A program made the position numbers and the translations under genes. DNA of 64,000 nucleotides, from positions 124,001 through 188,000 of the forward strand of contig CAWJSC010000010.1 in NCBI GenBank assembly GCA_963845425.1, read 5' to 3'. Shown in pieces: positions 61,559 through 64,000 of the stretch; the first letter of the stretch is position 1, and each line of letters begins with the position of its first letter. Under the pieces are notes generated by a model that worked only from the letters and a program-made list of their open reading frames with translations, made no database searches and was not told where the DNA came from. Source of the stretch: DATDAH01 sp963845425. GTDB taxonomy: Bacteria > Actinomycetota > Acidimicrobiia > Acidimicrobiales > DATDAH01.

Positions 61559-62694
61559 CCAGCGTCCTGATGTCGACCTATCCGCCCCAGAGGGTGACCT
61601 TCGTGCGGGGTGAGGGCAGCCGCCTGTGGGACGACACCGGCAAGGAGTACCTGGACCTGCTCTCGGGCCTGGCCGTGACCAGTCTGGGGCACGCCCATCC
61701 GGAGGTGGCCGACGCCATCGCCGACCAGGCCCGGACCCTCGTGCACGTCTCCAACCTCTACGGCACCGAGCCCGGCCCGCGGGTGGCCGCCACCCTCGAC
61801 CGGCTGCTGGGTGGGGGCGGCCAGGTCTTCTTCTGCAACTCGGGGGCCGAGGCCAACGAGGCCGCCATCAAGCTCAGCCGGAAGTTCGGGGGCCGGGGCC
61901 GTCACGTCGTGGTGAGCGCCTACGGGTCGTTCCACGGCCGGACGCTGGCCACGCTCCACGCCACCGGCCAGCCCGAGAAGCACGAGGCGTTCCAGCCCCT
62001 GCCCGAGGGCTTCCGCCACGTGGCCTGGCAGGACCTCGACGCCCTGGAGTCCGCGCTCGACCCGTCGGTGACCGCCGTGATGCTCGAGCCCGTCCAAGGC
62101 GAGGGCGGGGTCAACCCCGCCGAGGCCGAGTACTTCGCCGGCGTGCGCCGGCTCTGTGACGACCGAGGGATCCTGTTCGTCGTCGACGAGATCCAGACCG
62201 GCCTCGGCCGGACGGGGGCGTGGTTCGGCTTCCAGCACTTCGGCGTCCAGCCCGACATCGTGACCATCGCCAAGGCTCTCGGCAACGGCGTCCCCATCGG
62301 GGCCTGCTGGGCCAGGGCCGAGGTGGCCGCGGCCTTCGTGCCGGGCGACCACGCCACCACCTTCGGCGGCCAGCCCCTGGCCACCGCCGCGGCCCGCAAG
62401 GTGCTCGAGGTCATGGAGCGCGAGGACGTCCCCGCCCGGGCCCGGGACGCGGGCAAACGGCTGTCCGACGGCCTCCTCGCCCTGCCACAGGTGGTCGGCG
62501 TGCGGGGTCTCGGCCTCCTGCTGGCCGCCGAGCTGGAGGACCGGGACGGTCGGGAAGTGGCTGAGGCCGCCCTCGAGGCCGGCCTGGTGATCAACGGGAT
62601 CAGCCCCACCGCCCTGCGCTTCGCCCCGAGCCTGCTGATCAGCGAAGCCGAGATCGACGAAGCCCTGAGCATCCTGGAAGGCGTGTTGACGTGA
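61555..62694 (+). CDS. argD: acetylornithine aminotransferase
   Basis: ArgD is a class III PLP aminotransferase. From GTG 61555 (379 residues; overlap GTGA with argB) it has STYPPQRVTFVRGEGSRLWD, the cofactor region NSGAEANEAAIKLSRKF, VVDEIQTGLGRTGAWFGFQ and the PLP Lys in IVTIAKALGNGVPIGA. The TTFGGQPLATAAA segment is also present. Length is slightly short but complete. An ATG at 61570 is an alternative start. The stop overlaps argF. Confidence 0.95.
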   Translation: MTSVLMSTYPPQRVTFVRGEGSRLWDDTGKEYLDLLSGLAVTSLGHAHPEVADAIADQARTLVHVSNLYGTEPGPRVAATLDRLLGGGGQVFFCNSGAEANEAAIKLSRKFGGRGRHVVVSAYGSFHGRTLATLHATGQPEKHEAFQPLPEGFRHVAWQDLDALESALDPSVTAVMLEPVQGEGGVNPAEAEYFAGVRRLCDDRGILFVVDEIQTGLGRTGAWFGFQHFGVQPDIVTIAKALGNGVPIGACWARAEVAAAFVPGDHATTFGGQPLATAAARKVLEVMEREDVPARARDAGKRLSDGLLALPQVVGVRGLGLLLAAELEDRDGREVAEAALEAGLVINGISPTALRFAPSLLISEAEIDEALSILEGVLT

Positions 62695-63581
62695 GGCACC
62701 TGCTGGAGATCGACGACCTGACCCGGGACGAGCTCTTCGAGGTGATCTCCCTCGCCCTCGACCCCAACCCGCCCCAGGTCCTGTCCCGCAAGGGCATGGC
62801 CCTGGTGTTCGAGAAGCCCTCGGCCCGGACCCGCAACTCCATGGAGATGGCGGTCAAGGACCTCGGCGGCCACCCGGTGGCGATCCGCGGCGAGGAGGTC
62901 AGCATCGACCAGCGGGAGTCGGCCGAGGACGTGGCCCGCACCCTCGCCTGCTACCACGCCGCGATCGGCGCCCGGGTCTTCGACCACTCGGTGCTGGAGC
63001 GGATGGCCAAGGTCTCCTGGGTGCCCGTCATCAACCTCCTGTCCGACGACGCCCACCCGCTGCAGGCCCTGGCCGACCTGCTGACCATGGCCGACGAGTT
63101 CGGCGACCTCAACGGCCACACGCTGGCGTACGTGGGCGACGGCAACAACATGTGCCGGTCACTGGCCCTCGCGGCCACCCTCGCGGGGATGCAGGTCCGG
63201 GTGGCCAGCCCGCCGGGCTACGCGCTGGCCGCGCACGACGTCGATCGCATCGCGGGCATGGGCGTGGCCCCGGAGCTGTTCGACCGGCCCGAGGAGGCCG
63301 TCGATGGCGTCGACGTCGTCTACACCGACGTCTGGACGTCGATGGGCCAGGAGACCGAGGCCGCCGCCCGCCGCAAGGCATTCGAGGGCTTCATGGTCGA
63401 CGATCGGGTCATGGGCCGGGCCGCCGACAAGGCGATCTTCCTGCACTGCCTGCCCGCCCACCGGGGCGAGGAGGTCTCCCACGAGGTGCTCGAGGGTGCC
63501 CAGAGCCGGGTCTGGCGCCAGGCCGAGAACCGCATGCACGCCGCCCGGGGCGCCGTGGCCTGGATCCTGGGTCAGGTCTGA
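62691..63581 (+). CDS. argF: ornithine carbamoyltransferase
   Basis: ArgF joins ornithine and carbamoyl phosphate to citrulline. The 296-residue product has the carbamoyl-phosphate loop FEKPSARTRNSMEMA (SARTR, residues 44-48, instead of the commoner STRTR), LSDDAHPLQALADLLT, the ornithine-site DVWTSMGQE and the catalytic FLHCLPAHRGEEV. The start is GTG in an overlap with argD. The RNSMEMA continuation is also unusual (often RVSFE). A hairpin follows before argR. Confidence 0.95.
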   Translation: MRHLLEIDDLTRDELFEVISLALDPNPPQVLSRKGMALVFEKPSARTRNSMEMAVKDLGGHPVAIRGEEVSIDQRESAEDVARTLACYHAAIGARVFDHSVLERMAKVSWVPVINLLSDDAHPLQALADLLTMADEFGDLNGHTLAYVGDGNNMCRSLALAATLAGMQVRVASPPGYALAAHDVDRIAGMGVAPELFDRPEEAVDGVDVVYTDVWTSMGQETEAAARRKAFEGFMVDDRVMGRAADKAIFLHCLPAHRGEEVSHEVLEGAQSRVWRQAENRMHAARGAVAWILGQV

Positions 63582-63606
63582 CATGCGGGCCTGCGACACG
63601 AAGCGA

Positions 63607-63630
63607 GCCGACGGTGTCCGGTCCGTCGGC
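63607..63630 (+). promoter_or_regulatory. perfect hairpin between argF and argR
   Basis: GCCGACGG (63607-63614) and CCGTCGGC (63623-63630) pair perfectly around an 8-base loop. No T run follows, so it may lower read-through into argR or protect the upstream mRNA rather than end it. The 75-base gap holds nothing else clear. Confidence 0.45.
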
Positions 63631-63656
63631 GGGTCGGAGCGAGCGGAGCTGGAGCC

Positions 63657-64000
63657 ATGAGTGCCAAGACCCAGCGCCAGCACAAGATCACGAGGTACCT
63701 CGAGACCGAGGACGTCTCCAGCCAGGTCCAGCTCGTCGAGCTGCTGGCCGCCGACGGCATCACCGCCACTCAGGCCACCGTCTCCCGTGACTTGGACGAC
63801 CTGGGCGCCATCAAGGTGCGGGCCCGGGGCGGCGTCACCGTCTACGCCGTGCCCGAGCTGCCCAAGGACCAGGTTCCCCCCGCCGACCACCTGCGTCGGG
63901 TGCTGGGAGACTGGGTGGTCGAGGTGGCCCACAGCCACAACCTCGTCGTCCTGCGCACCCCGCCGGGGTCGGCCCACGTGGTCGCCTCGGCCCTGGACCG
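63657..64000 (+). CDS. argR: arginine repressor ArgR, N-terminal part (cut by window end)
   Basis: ArgR senses arginine and represses arg genes. The visible 114 residues start MSAKTQRQHKITRYLETEDV and include the winged-helix motif LAADGITATQATVSRDLDDLGA, in which the TQATVSRDL recognition helix is standard. The wing IKVRARGGVTVYAVPE follows, then the start of the C-terminal oligomerisation domain. The arginine-binding part lies beyond 64000. Placement at the end of argCJBDF is typical. It is the obvious ligand for the palindrome before argC. Confidence 0.93.
   Translation, partial: MSAKTQRQHKITRYLETEDVSSQVQLVELLAADGITATQATVSRDLDDLGAIKVRARGGVTVYAVPELPKDQVPPADHLRRVLGDWVVEVAHSHNLVVLRTPPGSAHVVASALD

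Overview
The window is a dense, very GC-rich stretch of bacterial chromosome carrying almost only core metabolism and information-processing genes, nearly all on the + strand. The gene set points to Actinomycetota. It has an mIHF-type nucleoid protein beside gmk and rpoZ, a PriA without a Walker A motif, many GTG starts, 4-base stop/start overlaps, and -10 boxes of the TANNNT type that sit only 6-8 bases before start codons (leaderless mRNAs). An Acidimicrobiia-like lineage is my best guess, from queA/tgt, an E. coli-type PyrF and a DUF4388 gene next to a prepilin peptidase. I cannot confirm that without a search. I see no tRNA, rRNA, CRISPR, insertion sequence, prophage or replication origin.

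Layout. 1-268: end of an M20 peptidase. 369-5830: queA-tgt (queuosine), then yajC-secD-secF (Sec translocase accessory). 5871-11644: apt, relA/spoT, hisS, aspS. 11654-17333: a minus-strand membrane protein, rarA, two small membrane proteins, alaS, ruvX. 17317-26629: mltG (split by a frameshift) and the shikimate cluster aroE-DUF4388-prepilin peptidase-aroC-aroK-aroB-aroQ, followed by an M24 peptidase, efp and nusB. 27196-36334: the pyrimidine operon pyrR-pyrB-pyrC-carA-carB-pyrD-pyrF behind a PyrR-type attenuator. 36422-46728: mihF-gmk-rpoZ-coaBC-metK-priA-rsmD, a winged-helix protein, an AIM24-like protein, def-fmt and a MoaB/Mog protein. 46823-50546: the riboflavin operon ribD-ribE-ribBA-ribH behind an FMN riboswitch. 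50568-58409: hisG, a cold-shock-domain protein, a DUF1844-like gene on the minus strand, infC-rpmI-rplT, an rRNA methyltransferase, pheS-pheT and an unknown gene. 58412-64000: argC-argJ-argB-argD-argF-argR behind a palindromic operator; argR runs off the window.

How it works together. Three biosynthetic operons each carry a recognisable control device: an RNA attenuator for pyrimidines (with pyrR as first gene), an FMN riboswitch for riboflavin, and a probable ArgR operator over the argC -10 box (with argR as last gene). Translation functions recur throughout: four aminoacyl-tRNA synthetases, EF-P, IF3, L20/L35, peptide deformylase/formyltransferase and tRNA/rRNA modification enzymes.

I found no obvious new multi-gene system. 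The less ordinary signals are a family of palindromic intergenic repeats, several non-canonical start codons (CTG for gmk and fmt, ATC or ATA for infC), the broken mltG frame, a duplicated start-signal block between pyrC and carA, and a threonine-rich insert in SecD.
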